A stretch of DNA of 64,000 nt from positions 248,001 to 312,000 of the forward strand of contig NZ_JACHJG010000002.1 of NCBI RefSeq assembly GCF_014203545.1, written 5' to 3'. Within the stretch, counting starts at the first letter, position 1. Each line of letters begins with the position of its first letter. The position numbers were made by a program, and so were the translations under genes. Below, piece by piece: positions 47,703 to 56,691 of the stretch. The DNA is from Streptomyces netropsis (GTDB lineage: Bacteria > Actinomycetota > Actinomycetes > Streptomycetales > Streptomycetaceae). The notes below the pieces were generated by a model. It worked only from the letters and a program-made list of their open reading frames with translations, had not been told where the DNA came from and did not search any database.

Positions 47703-50123
47703 TCAGCGTTCGCTCACCCGCACCACCTCGAGCTTCGGCGACGCGAGGATGTCCTTCTCGCAGAACCGGCTCTTGACCATGCGCCCGGCCGAGAACAGCT
47801 CGGTCTGGTCGCTGTAGTGCGGCGAGAGCGGGTTGGAGGACTGCCCGTAGGTCAGCAGCGTACGGGCCACGGGGCAGCCGCTGCCGTCGAAGCCGACGGC
47901 CTGGATGTAGCTGGAGCCGTGCCCCACCTCGGTGTAGCCGCCGCGCGGGGCGTCCCAGCGGGCCTCGATCATGTTCCAGATGCCCAGCGCGTCCGTGCCG
48001 CCGGAGACCGGGATGCGCTTGCCGTTCCGCACGACGAACTGGTGCTCGCCCAGCGGGGCGTCCAGCGCGATGCCCGCCGCGCGCAGCTCGCCGACCGCGT
48101 CGGCCAGCGCCTTGGCGAAACCGGGGTCCGCGGTGTTGAGGGTGTTCGGGGTGGTGACGGGGGCGGCGGCCGAGAACGGCACCCGCCACAGCCGCTCCTC
48201 CGGAACGGTGTCGAGCAGGGCGCGCCAGAAACGGTCGAAGAGCAGCGCGCCCCTGCTGCCGGTCTTCACGGTCCGGTCCCAGCCCGCAAGCGCGTCGCAC
48301 GCCGCCGAGACGTCGACGGCCTTGCCGTCGCTGCCCGTGGCCTTGCCGCCCGGCAGCGCCGCGCACGCCTTCGCCACGTCGGTGGCCGCCAGATCACCGG
48401 CGGGTGCCCGATTGGCGAACTGCTGCCGCTCCAGATCGGCCACCTTCAGCTTGCCGCGCTTCGCCATGGCCGCGACGTCCTCGATGCCGCCGCGGGTGCG
48501 CAGCGAACGCGCGGTCCCGACGTCCCCGAAGATCCTGGGGTAGCCGGTGAGCGGCCGGTCCGCGTTGGCGAGCCAGGGGCTGTCGTTGGAGTTCTCGGCG
48601 TACGGGGCGTCGACCAGGGTCGGCATCGCGGCCGGGCCGAACGTCCCGGGCTGCAGCGCGTCGGGGTCGTCGCCGAGCGCGCAGTCCCGCCGCGAGCCGT
48701 CCAGCACCGCGAGCCCCGAGGCCGGGAAGGTCTGCCGGCCCAGCGGCGTGGAACACCGCTCGGCCAGCGCGTCGGTGACGCGCGGCAGTACCTGCGACTG
48801 GGTGTAGAGGCTGTGGCCCCGGGAGTCGGCGGCGATGGTGTTCACCCACGGCAGCCCCTGCGTGCGCCGCAGCGCGTCCTGGACACCCCGCACCCCACGG
48901 GCCTTGCCCAGCGCCAGGAAGGTGTCGGTGATCCGCAGATTGGCCACGTTGGGGTCGACGATGGTGTGGACGGAGCCGGCCGTCCACGGCAGGGGGATGT
49001 TCCCCAGCCGGGTCGTGACGGGACCGAAGCGGGTCCACCACTGGGTGCGGGTGACCTCGGTGGTGCGGCCGTCCTTGCCCCGCACCGGCACGGTGACCGC
49101 GCGCTCGGTCATGCGCTCGGGTTTGCCGTCGACGAGGTAGGAGTACGGATCGCCGGGTGTGGTCTTCAGCTCGTACAGGCTCATGGCCGTGCCGGTGGCG
49201 ACCGTGTGGCTCCAGGCCATGTCCGCGTTGTGGCCGATGGTGACGACCGGCATGCCGAGCAGCGAGCCGCCCGCGACGTCCAGCTCGCCGGGGATGGTCA
49301 GCTGCGACTGCCAGAACCGCCGGCCGCCCTGCCACGGGTAGTGCGGATTGCCGAGCAGCAGACCGCGTCCGTCGGCGGTGGTGGAGCCGGAGAAGGCGAC
49401 CGCGTTGGACCCCATGTCGTTGCCGCGGCGGTCGAAGAGCTCGCGGGACGCCTTGGCCGGGTCGGGAGATCCGGCGACGCGGGAAGCCTTCTTGTCCTGC
49501 GGCCGGGTGTCCGTGGTGCCGTCCACGACCGCGCCCCGGCCGCCCAGCTGTGTGATGGCGTGGCCGCGCCGCGCCACGTCCAGGGCGGTCACCGGCCGGA
49601 CCCAGTCAGCCGTGCGGCAGGCCGGGTCGGTGATCTTGTTCTGGCGCAGCCAGGCGTTGTACCCGGCGGCCCAGCCGCGCATCAGCTCCTTGGCCTGCTT
49701 GCTCGGTCCGACGGGCGCGGGCCTCTCGAGGAGCTTCTCCACGGTCTTCGCCTCCCGCAGCCCCCGGAAGTACAGGTCGCTGGAGAGGTTCGTCCTGGCC
49801 GAGGAGAGCGAGTGGTCGGGCGCGGCGTCGCCGCCGAAGTGACGCGAGCGCTCGCCGCGCAGGGTGACGAACCCGTCGGCGAGCGTGCACACCTGGTCGG
49901 CGGCCTGCGCCCAGCCCTGGCCGAAGCCCAGCTGGGCGTAGTCCTTGCCGACGATGTGCGGGATTCCGTACTCGGTGTAGCGGATGACGGCGGACAGCCC
50001 GCCGCCTGACGGTCTGTCCGTACGGTCCGGGGCGGCAGCCGAGGCGGGCAGTGCGGTGGCCCCCGTCAGCAGGACCAGCCCCCCTACGGTCAGCGCGCGT
50101 AAGCGGTGACGGATGAGCAACAT
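47703..50123 (-). CDS. Secreted penicillin-acylase-family Ntn hydrolase
   Basis: The product is 806 aa. A signal peptide (~1-30, ending ASAAA) leads into the alpha chain (VIRYTEYGIPHIVGKDYAQLG). Autocatalytic cleavage is expected before S239 in NDMGSNAVAFSGS, which becomes the N-terminal nucleophile of the beta chain. Downstream NPHYPW, TIGHNADMAWSHT and the terminal domain are typical. Family members hydrolyse penicillins, aculeacin-type lipopeptides or acyl-homoserine lactones, so the substrate is open. The ATG at 50123 (MLLIRHRLRAL) is chosen because the signal peptide starts there. It is divergent from a CoA-ligase gene. Confidence 0.9.
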   Translation of the reverse strand: MLLIRHRLRALTVGGLVLLTGATALPASAAAPDRTDRPSGGGLSAVIRYTEYGIPHIVGKDYAQLGFGQGWAQAADQVCTLADGFVTLRGERSRHFGGDAAPDHSLSSARTNLSSDLYFRGLREAKTVEKLLERPAPVGPSKQAKELMRGWAAGYNAWLRQNKITDPACRTADWVRPVTALDVARRGHAITQLGGRGAVVDGTTDTRPQDKKASRVAGSPDPAKASRELFDRRGNDMGSNAVAFSGSTTADGRGLLLGNPHYPWQGGRRFWQSQLTIPGELDVAGGSLLGMPVVTIGHNADMAWSHTVATGTAMSLYELKTTPGDPYSYLVDGKPERMTERAVTVPVRGKDGRTTEVTRTQWWTRFGPVTTRLGNIPLPWTAGSVHTIVDPNVANLRITDTFLALGKARGVRGVQDALRRTQGLPWVNTIAADSRGHSLYTQSQVLPRVTDALAERCSTPLGRQTFPASGLAVLDGSRRDCALGDDPDALQPGTFGPAAMPTLVDAPYAENSNDSPWLANADRPLTGYPRIFGDVGTARSLRTRGGIEDVAAMAKRGKLKVADLERQQFANRAPAGDLAATDVAKACAALPGGKATGSDGKAVDVSAACDALAGWDRTVKTGSRGALLFDRFWRALLDTVPEERLWRVPFSAAAPVTTPNTLNTADPGFAKALADAVGELRAAGIALDAPLGEHQFVVRNGKRIPVSGGTDALGIWNMIEARWDAPRGGYTEVGHGSSYIQAVGFDGSGCPVARTLLTYGQSSNPLSPHYSDQTELFSAGRMVKSRFCEKDILASPKLEVVRVSER

Positions 50124-50154
50124 GAACTCCCATACGAAGGACGGAAAAACTGTT

Positions 50155-50197
50155 GTCTGCGGGGAGTCAGACGCAGCCGAGGCACGGTCAGTTGACC
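50155..50197. promoter_or_regulatory. Two inverted repeats in the acylase/ligase divergent promoter
   Basis: GTCTG-N8-CAGAC (50155-50172) partly resembles the palindromes at 44141 and 55780. GGTCA-GT-TGACC (50186-50197) is a second, separate dyad. Both lie in the 152-bp region between divergent starts. They are candidate operators with no assigned regulator. Confidence 0.35.
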
Positions 50198-50239
50198 GCC
50201 GCTTCGGTCGTCCTCCCCCTCCTGGGATCTCCGCCGCCC

Positions 50240-50269
50240 TTGACGGGGGTCGCGACGCGCCCACAGGAT
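50240..50269 (+). promoter_or_regulatory. Housekeeping-type promoter of the ligase gene (leaderless)
   Basis: TTGACG (50240-50245) and CAGGAT (50264-50269) are separated by 18 nt and match the HrdB-type consensus well. The ATG at 50276 is 7 nt after the -10 box with no ribosome-binding site, so the mRNA is probably leaderless. Confidence 0.6.
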
Positions 50270-50275
50270 CCGGCC

Positions 50276-51790
50276 ATGTCTTCACGGCCTTCAGCACGCG
50301 AGAACACGGTGGACGGCGTCCTGCGGCGCAGCGCCCGGCGGGTGCCCGAAAGGACCGCCCTGCGGTACGGGGAGCGCGCCTGGACGTACCGCGAGCTCGA
50401 CGAGGCGGTGACCGGCGCGGCCCGGGTGCTGCTGGAGCGGGGGCTGCGGTCGGGTGACCGGGTCGCCGCGTACGGGCACAACTCCGACGCCTATCTGATC
50501 GGCTTCCTGGGCTGCGCCCGCGCCGGGCTGGTGCACGTGCCCGTCAACCACCACCTCACCGGCGAGGACCTGCGCTACATCCTCGAACAGTCCGGCGCCG
50601 CCCTGGTCCTCACCGACCCGCAGCTCGAGCACCGGCTGCCGGGCGGCGTGCGCGCGCTGCCGCTGCGCGACGCCACCGGCTCCCTGCTGGAACGGCTCGT
50701 GGACCCGCCGGGGACGGCCACGGTCCTGGCCGGCGGCCCGGACGAGGGCGACCTCGCGCAGCTGCTCTACACCTCCGGCACCACCGCCCTGCCCAAGGGC
50801 GCGATGATGACGCACGGGGCGCTGCTGCACGCCTACGCCAGTGCCGTCCTGGCCCTCGACCTCAAGGAGACGGACCGGCCGGTCCACGCGCTGCCGCTCT
50901 ACCACTCGGCGCAGCTGCACGTCTTCCTGCTGCCGTATCTGGCGGTGGGCGCGGAGAACACCGTCATCGACGCCCCGGATCCGTACCGGATCCTCGAACT
51001 CGTCTCCGCCGGGCACGCCGACAGCTTCTTCGCCCCGCCGACCGTATGGATCGCGCTGGCCGGCCACCCGGGTTTCGCCACCCGCGACCTCGGCGCCCTG
51101 CGCAAGGCGTATTACGGTGCCTCCGTCATGCCCGTCCCCGTGCTGGAACGGCTGCGCGCCCGCCTCCCCGGCCTCGCCTTCTACAACTGCTTCGGGCAGA
51201 GCGAGATCGGCCCGCTGGCCACGGTCCTCGGGCCGCACGAGCACGAGGGGCGACTGGAGTCGTGCGGGCGGCCGGTGCTGTTCGTGGAGGCACGGATCGT
51301 GGACGAGCGGGGCCGTGAGGTGCCCGACGGCACCACGGGCGAAGTCGTCTACCGTTCACCGCAGTTGTGCGAGGGCTACTGGGACAAGCCCGAGGAGACG
51401 GCGGAGGCCTTCCGCGACGGCTGGTTCCACTCCGGCGACCTCGCCGTCCGCGACGGCGAGGGCTATCTGACCGTCGTCGACCGGGTCAAGGACGTCATCA
51501 ACTCGGGCGGTGTGCTGGTCGCCTCCCGCCAGGTCGAGGACGTCCTCTACGGGCACCCGGCCGTCGCCGACGTGGCGGTGGTCGGACTGCCGGACGAGCG
51601 GTGGATCGAGGCGGTCACGGCCGTGGTCGTCGCGCGCGACAAGGTCGACGAACCGGAGCTGATCGCCTACGCACGTGAGCGGCTGCCCGCGTTCAAGGCG
51701 CCCAAGCGCGTGCTGTTCGTGGGCCGGCTGCCGCGCAACGCCAGCGGGAAGGTCCTCAAGCGGGAGCTGCGCGACCGCTTCGGCGCGTGA
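50276..51790 (+). CDS. AMP-dependent acyl-CoA synthetase
   Basis: The product is 504 aa, ANL superfamily. LLYTSGTTALPKGAMMTH, YNCFGQSEIGPL, GWFHSGDLAVRDGEGYLTV and the catalytic Lys in NASGKVLKRELR are intact. It resembles fatty or aromatic acyl-CoA ligases with substrate unknown. It is monocistronic, with its own HrdB-type promoter, and converges with paaK across a 30-bp gap in which a weak hairpin (GTGAGC at 51787, GCTCAC at 51809) may terminate both. Confidence 0.92.
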   Translation: MSSRPSARENTVDGVLRRSARRVPERTALRYGERAWTYRELDEAVTGAARVLLERGLRSGDRVAAYGHNSDAYLIGFLGCARAGLVHVPVNHHLTGEDLRYILEQSGAALVLTDPQLEHRLPGGVRALPLRDATGSLLERLVDPPGTATVLAGGPDEGDLAQLLYTSGTTALPKGAMMTHGALLHAYASAVLALDLKETDRPVHALPLYHSAQLHVFLLPYLAVGAENTVIDAPDPYRILELVSAGHADSFFAPPTVWIALAGHPGFATRDLGALRKAYYGASVMPVPVLERLRARLPGLAFYNCFGQSEIGPLATVLGPHEHEGRLESCGRPVLFVEARIVDERGREVPDGTTGEVVYRSPQLCEGYWDKPEETAEAFRDGWFHSGDLAVRDGEGYLTVVDRVKDVINSGGVLVASRQVEDVLYGHPAVADVAVVGLPDERWIEAVTAVVVARDKVDEPELIAYARERLPAFKAPKRVLFVGRLPRNASGKVLKRELRDRFGA

Positions 51791-51820
51791 GCGGGGCGCC
51801 GCCCACCGGCTCACGGGGGA

Positions 51821-53128
51821 TCACGACGCGCCCTTCGGGCGCAGGTCCACGATCCGCTTGAGCTTGCCCACCGACCGCTCCAGGGACTCGGGCTCCACGA
51901 TCTCGACCGCAACCGAGACCCCGATCCCGTCCTTCACCCGCCGGACGATGCCCGAGGCCGCCGCCGCCCGCTGCTCGGGCGTCGCCCCCTGACGCGCCTC
52001 GGCCCGTACGGTGAGGTGGTCCAGCCGCCCCTCACGGGTCAGCCGCAGCTGGAAGTGCGGGGCGATGCCGGGGGTGCCGAGGACGATCTCCTCGATCTGC
52101 GCGGGGAAGAGATTCACCCCGCGCAGGATGACCATGTCGTCGCTGCGGCCGGTGATCCTCTCCATCCGGCGGAAGGCGGGGCGGGCGGTGCCGGGCAGCA
52201 GCCGGGTGAGATCGCGGGTGCGGTAGCGGACGACGGGCATGGCCTCCTTGGTGAGCGAGGTGAAGACCAGCTCGCCGTGGCCGCCGTCGGGCACGGGCTC
52301 CCCGGTGAGGGGGTCGACGATCTCCGGGAAGAAGTGGTCCTCCCAGATGTGCGGGCCGTCCTTGGTCTCCACGCACTCCTGGGCGACGCCCGGGCCGATG
52401 ACCTCCGAGATCCCGTATATGTCGACGGCGTCGATGGCGAAGCGGTCCTCGATCTCCCGGCGCATCCCCTCGCCCCACGGTTCGGCACCGAAGACGCCGA
52501 CCCGCAGTGACGTGGAGCGGGGATCCACCCCCTGGCGTTCGAACTCGTCGAGCAGCGTGAGCATGTAGGAGGGCGTCACCATGATGACCTCGGGCCGGAA
52601 GTCCCGGATGATCCGCACCTGGCGCGCGGTCATGCCGCCGGAGGCGGGGATCACCGTGCAGCCGAGCCGCTCGGCGCCGTAGTGCGCGCCCAGGCCGCCG
52701 GTGAACAGGCCGTAGCCGTAGGCCACGTGGACCTTGTCGCCCGGCCGGGCGCCGGCGGCGCGGAGGGAGCGGGCGACGACATCCGCCCAGGTGTCGAGGT
52801 CCCGCTCGGTGTAGCCGACGACGGTCGGCTCGCCGGTGGTGCCGCTGGAGGCGTGGACGCGCCGCACCTCGGCCTGGGGCACGGCGAACATGCCGAAGGG
52901 GTAGTTGGCGCGCAGATCGGCCTTGGTGGTGAAGGGGAACCGGGCGAGATCGGCGAGACTGCGGCAGTCCTCGGGGTGCACCCCGGCCGCGTCGAACGAC
53001 CGCCGGTAGAAGTCGACGCGGTCGTAGGCGTGCCGCAGCGTGGAGCGCAGCCTTTGCAGTTGCAGCGCCGCCAGCTCCTCGCGCGAGAGCCGCTCCGCCG
53101 CGTCGGGAAGTCCCCGGGAATCCGTCAT
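51821..53128 (-). CDS. paaK: Phenylacetate-CoA ligase
   Basis: The product is 435 aa. ASSGTTGEPTVVGYT (P-loop), VGVFGAEPWGEGMR, DIYGISEVIGPGVAQEC, GELVFTSLTKEAMPVVRYR (in part) and the C-terminal RSVGKLKRIVDLR are diagnostic for PaaK. It would convert phenylacetate, CoA and ATP to phenylacetyl-CoA. Other paa genes are not in the window, so an adapted substrate is possible. The ATG at 53128 is preferred; a GTG three codons upstream (53137) is also possible. A 14-bp palindrome lies 26 nt upstream. Confidence 0.9.
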   Translation of the reverse strand: MTDSRGLPDAAERLSREELAALQLQRLRSTLRHAYDRVDFYRRSFDAAGVHPEDCRSLADLARFPFTTKADLRANYPFGMFAVPQAEVRRVHASSGTTGEPTVVGYTERDLDTWADVVARSLRAAGARPGDKVHVAYGYGLFTGGLGAHYGAERLGCTVIPASGGMTARQVRIIRDFRPEVIMVTPSYMLTLLDEFERQGVDPRSTSLRVGVFGAEPWGEGMRREIEDRFAIDAVDIYGISEVIGPGVAQECVETKDGPHIWEDHFFPEIVDPLTGEPVPDGGHGELVFTSLTKEAMPVVRYRTRDLTRLLPGTARPAFRRMERITGRSDDMVILRGVNLFPAQIEEIVLGTPGIAPHFQLRLTREGRLDHLTVRAEARQGATPEQRAAAASGIVRRVKDGIGVSVAVEIVEPESLERSVGKLKRIVDLRPKGAS

Positions 53129-53154
53129 GCGCTCCACCGCCCCGTTGTCAGCCG

Positions 53155-53168
53155 ACCGATCATTCGGT
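53155..53168 (-). promoter_or_regulatory. ACCGATCATTCGGT operator upstream of paaK
   Basis: Perfect ACCGA/TCGGT arms with a 4-nt spacer. It resembles TetR-type operators such as the ACCGnnCGnnCGGT core reported for PaaR regulators of phenylacetate genes (recalled), differing in the central CG. It lies 27-40 nt before the paaK start. No TetR gene is adjacent. Confidence 0.5.
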
Positions 53169-53274
53169 AGTTACCTGTGTGATCAAGTAACCCGCAGCCC
53201 GCCTCGGTAGTCAAGGAGTGCGTGTCGTCGACTGACGCGCAGTGGCGCGGATCGGCAAGCGCCATGGGCGCCCG

Positions 53275-53928
53275 TCAGCCGAGGACGAGCGGGAGTTTCG
53301 CGGTCAACTCACCCAGTTCGGTCATCTCGGTCCCGGCCGGGGCACGTCGTCCGGTGCCGATCAGCAGTACGTCCTTGTCGGAGAACGACGGGGGGAAGGC
53401 CGCACCGGCGATCTTCTCCAGCAGCTCGCGGGAGCGGGCGAGCCCCTCGGCGGGCGGTTCCGCCGCGTCGGGGAGGTGCGCGATCAGGTCGAGATGGTGC
53501 AGCGTCCATTCCAGGACGTACGCGTGGAGGTAGTCGCCCGCGGTGAGCACCTCGTCGCGGGTGCCGACCCGGAGGGCGGGATCCGCGAGTCCGGCAGCGC
53601 GGCCCGCGGCGGAGCCGACGTCGTCGAGGTGGAACTTGAGCAGCCGCGGCTCTTCGTACGCGGTGGCCAGCCGGACGGTCAGCGCGTCGAGCGGGTCGTC
53701 GCAGGTCGGGGCTTCGGCGATGGTCCAGTAGCTCACCGCGTCCCGGGTCGGTTCCGTTCCGGCGGGGGTGACGAGGGTGATCAGGACGTCCTGAGCATCG
53801 ATGATCAGGTGGCACACCAGGTCCCGCACGAGCCAGCCGGTGCAGCCGGACGGCCGCGCGAAGTCCTCGTCCGGGAGTTCGGCGACCGCCGTGCGCAACG
53901 CTGTCCACGAGCGTGAGAAGAGATCCAC
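53275..53928 (-). CDS. Maleylpyruvate isomerase/DinB-like mycothiol-dependent family protein
   Basis: The product is 217 aa. The N-terminal four-helix domain (ALRTAVAELPDEDFARPSG, GWLVRDLVCHLIIDAQDVL) is the mycothiol-dependent maleylpyruvate-isomerase fold. The metal-site His residues are in CHLI and in the LHHLDLIAHL region. The GTG at 53928 lacks a ribosome-binding site, but TAGCTT (53936-53941, minus strand) lies 7 nt upstream, indicating a leaderless mRNA. Function is unknown; a thiol-transfer or detoxification role is typical for the family. Confidence 0.8.
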   Translation of the reverse strand: MDLFSRSWTALRTAVAELPDEDFARPSGCTGWLVRDLVCHLIIDAQDVLITLVTPAGTEPTRDAVSYWTIAEAPTCDDPLDALTVRLATAYEEPRLLKFHLDDVGSAAGRAAGLADPALRVGTRDEVLTAGDYLHAYVLEWTLHHLDLIAHLPDAAEPPAEGLARSRELLEKIAGAAFPPSFSDKDVLLIGTGRRAPAGTEMTELGELTAKLPLVLG

Positions 53929-54026
53929 GGCCCGCAAGCTAGCAGCGCCCGGACCCCGCTGCGACCGATTTCGCCCGCCCGGCCGCCTGCCCTCCTCGTC
54001 GCGGGGGAGGGGCCGACGGCCGCGCG

Positions 54027-55685
54027 TCAGTCCTCCGCGTCGTCGCCGTCCCCGGCGCCTCCGGCGGCCGCCGCCCGAGCCACCTCCCGCGCCCAGCGGT
54101 AGTCCGCCTTGCCGCTGGGGGAGCGCCTGACGCGGTCGGTGAGGACGACGACGCGCGGGATCTTGTAGCCCGCGAGCCGGGCCCGGCAGTGCGTCCGCAC
54201 GGCGTCGGCCGTCAGGGGCGCGGCGCCCGCGCGGGGCTGGACCACGGCGGCGACGCGCTGTCCCCACGTCGGGTCGGGCACGCCCGCGACCAGCGCGTCG
54301 TACACATCCGGATGGGCCTTGAGGGCCTGCTCGACCTCCTCCGGATACACCTTCTCGCCACCGGTGTTGATGCACTGCGAGCCACGGCCGAGGACCGTGA
54401 CCACGCCCGTCTCGTCGACCGTCGCCATGTCGCCGAGCAGCACCCAGCGCTCGCCGTGCGCCCGGAAGAACGTCTGGGCGGTCTTGACGGGGTCGTTGTA
54501 GTAGCCCAGCGGCACATGGCCGCGCTGTGCGATCCGCCCCACCTCGCCGGCCGCGACCCTCTCGTGCGTCGCCGGATCCACCACGGCGGTACGGTCGTTG
54601 ACGCGCAGCCGGAAGCCCCGCCGGGCCCCCGCGTCCTCGGTGGCCGTGCCGTTGAAGCCGGACTCGGAGGAGCCGAAGTTGTTCAGCAGCGCCACCCGTG
54701 GCAGGAGCGCCGCGAACTGGGCGCGCACGGTGTCGGAGAGGACGGCACCCGAGCTGCTGACGGTCAGCAGCGAGGAGCAGTCGGTGTCGCGCAGCGGCCC
54801 GGACAGCGCGTCCACCAGCGGTCGCAGCATCGCGTCGCCCACCAGCGAGAGGCTGGTCACCCGTTCGCGCGCGACGGTGCGCAGCACCTCCTCGGGCGCG
54901 TACTTGCGGTGGAGGACGACCTTCTGCCCGAAGTCGAAGGCGATGAAGGAGGTGAGCGTCGACGTGCCGTGCATCAGCGGCGGGGTGGGGAAGAAGACGA
55001 GCCCCTCACCACCCGCCGCGACCCGCTCGGCCAGCTCCTCCGGCCGCTGCACCGGCGCGCCCGTCGGCGCGCCGCCGCCGAGGCCGGAGAAGAACAGGTC
55101 CTCCTGCCGCCACATGACCCCCTTGGGCAGCCCGGTGGTGCCGCCGGTGTAGATGATGAACTGGTCGTCTCCCGAACGCGGTGCGAAGTCGCGCCAGGGC
55201 GCCCCCGACGCCACGGCGGCGGTGAAGCCGACGGGGGTGAGGGGCGGCTCGGCAGCACCCTCGGGGGCCGCGCCCACCCGGACGAGGTGCCGCAGCCGCT
55301 CCGCCCGGGGCGCGGCCGCCGCGACCCGGCCGGTGAACTCCGCGTCGAAGACCAGGGCGGCCAGATCGGCGTCCCGGTAGAGGTAGGCCAACTCCTCGTC
55401 CACATAGCGGTAGTTCACATTGACCGGCACGGCCCGGATCTTCAGACAGGCCCATACGGTCTGGAGGTACTCGACGCCGTTGTAGAGGTGGAGCCCCACG
55501 TGTTCGCCCGGCCCGATCCCGCTGCCTTGGAGGTGGTGGGCGAGCCGGTTGGCCGCCGTGTCCAGCTCGGCGTACGTCAGCCGCCGCTCGGCGCCGCCGC
55601 CCGGGAGGTCGAGATGGACCAGGGCCTCCCGGTCCGGCACCGTGTCGACGACCGACTCGAAGAGATCGGCGAGGTTGTAGTCCAC
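54027..55685 (-). CDS. Acyl-CoA synthetase, FadD19-like
   Basis: The product is 552 aa. The GTG at 55685 follows AGGAGGAG. The N-terminal motif VPVNVNYRYVDEELAYLY is characteristic of the sterol side-chain CoA ligase group around mycobacterial FadD19. YTGGTTGLPKGVMWR (P-loop), NNFGSSESGFNG, GRGSQCINTGGEKVYPEE and the catalytic Lys in RSPSGKADYRW are intact. It is divergent from the crotonase-DUF35-thiolase operon over a 175-bp region carrying a palindromic operator, and probably activates the acid processed by that operon. Confidence 0.92.
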   Translation of the reverse strand: MDYNLADLFESVVDTVPDREALVHLDLPGGGAERRLTYAELDTAANRLAHHLQGSGIGPGEHVGLHLYNGVEYLQTVWACLKIRAVPVNVNYRYVDEELAYLYRDADLAALVFDAEFTGRVAAAAPRAERLRHLVRVGAAPEGAAEPPLTPVGFTAAVASGAPWRDFAPRSGDDQFIIYTGGTTGLPKGVMWRQEDLFFSGLGGGAPTGAPVQRPEELAERVAAGGEGLVFFPTPPLMHGTSTLTSFIAFDFGQKVVLHRKYAPEEVLRTVARERVTSLSLVGDAMLRPLVDALSGPLRDTDCSSLLTVSSSGAVLSDTVRAQFAALLPRVALLNNFGSSESGFNGTATEDAGARRGFRLRVNDRTAVVDPATHERVAAGEVGRIAQRGHVPLGYYNDPVKTAQTFFRAHGERWVLLGDMATVDETGVVTVLGRGSQCINTGGEKVYPEEVEQALKAHPDVYDALVAGVPDPTWGQRVAAVVQPRAGAAPLTADAVRTHCRARLAGYKIPRVVVLTDRVRRSPSGKADYRWAREVARAAAAGGAGDGDDAED

Positions 55686-55779
55686 GTCTCCTCCTGACCG
55701 GGCCTGCCCGGGGGAACAGGGGCTCGGCGGTCATTAGAGCGTCCGGGGACCGAGGGGGGAAGGGAGTTCACCCAAGAAA

Positions 55780-55796
55780 ACTGACGGGAAGTCAGA
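55780..55796. promoter_or_regulatory. Palindrome CTGAC-GGGAA-GTCAG in the ligase/crotonase divergent promoter
   Basis: ACTGACGGGAAGTCAGA has perfect 5-bp arms. It shares CTGACG and TCAGA at the same spacing with the site at 44141-44157. It lies 64 nt before the crotonase start and 94 nt before the ligase start. Likely a TetR-type operator; no regulator gene is in the window. Confidence 0.55.
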
Positions 55797-55860
55797 AATC
55801 TATTGAACCCCGCCCCCGCCTCCTGCAACCTGTTCTCCGTCTCGAGACGGGAGAACTGTC

Positions 55861-56661
55861 ATGGGCGGGACCCCGCACCTCACCGCGGAGCGCGTCGGCG
55901 CGACCCTCGTGCTCACCCTGAACCGGCCGGAGGCCAAGAACGCCCTCTCGCTGCCGATGCTCGTCGGGCTGTACGACGGCTGGCTGGCGGCCGACGCGGA
56001 CGACGCGATCCGCTCGGTCGTCCTCACCGGCGCCGGCGGCGCCTTCTGCTCCGGCATGGACCTCAAGGCCCTCGCCGGCCGGGGCCAGGCCCGCGACGTG
56101 TACCGCGAGCGCCTCGACGCCGACCCCGACCTGCACTGGAAGGCCATGCTCCGGCACCACCGGCCACGCAAACCGGTCATCGCCGCCGTCGAGGGCCCCT
56201 GCGTCGCCGGCGGCACCGAGATCCTCCAGGGCACCGACATCCGCATCGCCGGCGAGAGCGCCGTCTTCGGCCTCTTCGAAGTGCGCCGCGGACTGTTCCC
56301 CATCGGCGGCTCCACCGTCCGCCTCGCCCGCCAGATCCCCCGCACCCACGCCCTGGAAATGCTGCTCACCGGACGCCCGTACCCGGCCCGGGAAGCCGAA
56401 CGCATCGGGCTCATCGGACGCGTCGTCCCCGACGGCACGGCCCTGGAAGCGGCCCTGGCGACCGCCGAACTCGTCAACGCCAACGGACCGCTGGCCGTCG
56501 AAGCCGTCAAGGCCTGCGTTCACGACGCCGCCGAGATGGGCGAGGCGGAGGGCCTCGCCCTCGAACTCCGGCGCGGCTGGCCGATCTTCGACACGGACGA
56601 CGCCAAGGAAGGCGCCCGCGCCTTCGCCGAGAAACGCCCCGCCGTCTACCGGCGCTCCTGA
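55861..56661 (+). CDS. Enoyl-CoA hydratase/crotonase family protein
   Basis: The product is 266 aa. Both catalytic Glu positions of enoyl-CoA hydratases are kept: AGGTEILQGTDIRIA and FGLFEVRRGLFPIGGS. The oxyanion-hole loop is AFCSGMDLKAL. The resemblance is closest to the EchA-type enzymes in sterol or branched acyl-CoA operons. It is first gene of a four-gene operon with the DUF35 and thiolase-fold genes and probably hydrates the enoyl-CoA before C-C cleavage. Confidence 0.92.
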   Translation: MGGTPHLTAERVGATLVLTLNRPEAKNALSLPMLVGLYDGWLAADADDAIRSVVLTGAGGAFCSGMDLKALAGRGQARDVYRERLDADPDLHWKAMLRHHRPRKPVIAAVEGPCVAGGTEILQGTDIRIAGESAVFGLFEVRRGLFPIGGSTVRLARQIPRTHALEMLLTGRPYPAREAERIGLIGRVVPDGTALEAALATAELVNANGPLAVEAVKACVHDAAEMGEAEGLALELRRGWPIFDTDDAKEGARAFAEKRPAVYRRS

Positions 56662-56691
56662 GCGCCGGCCGCCGAAGGAGAACAGTTCGCC

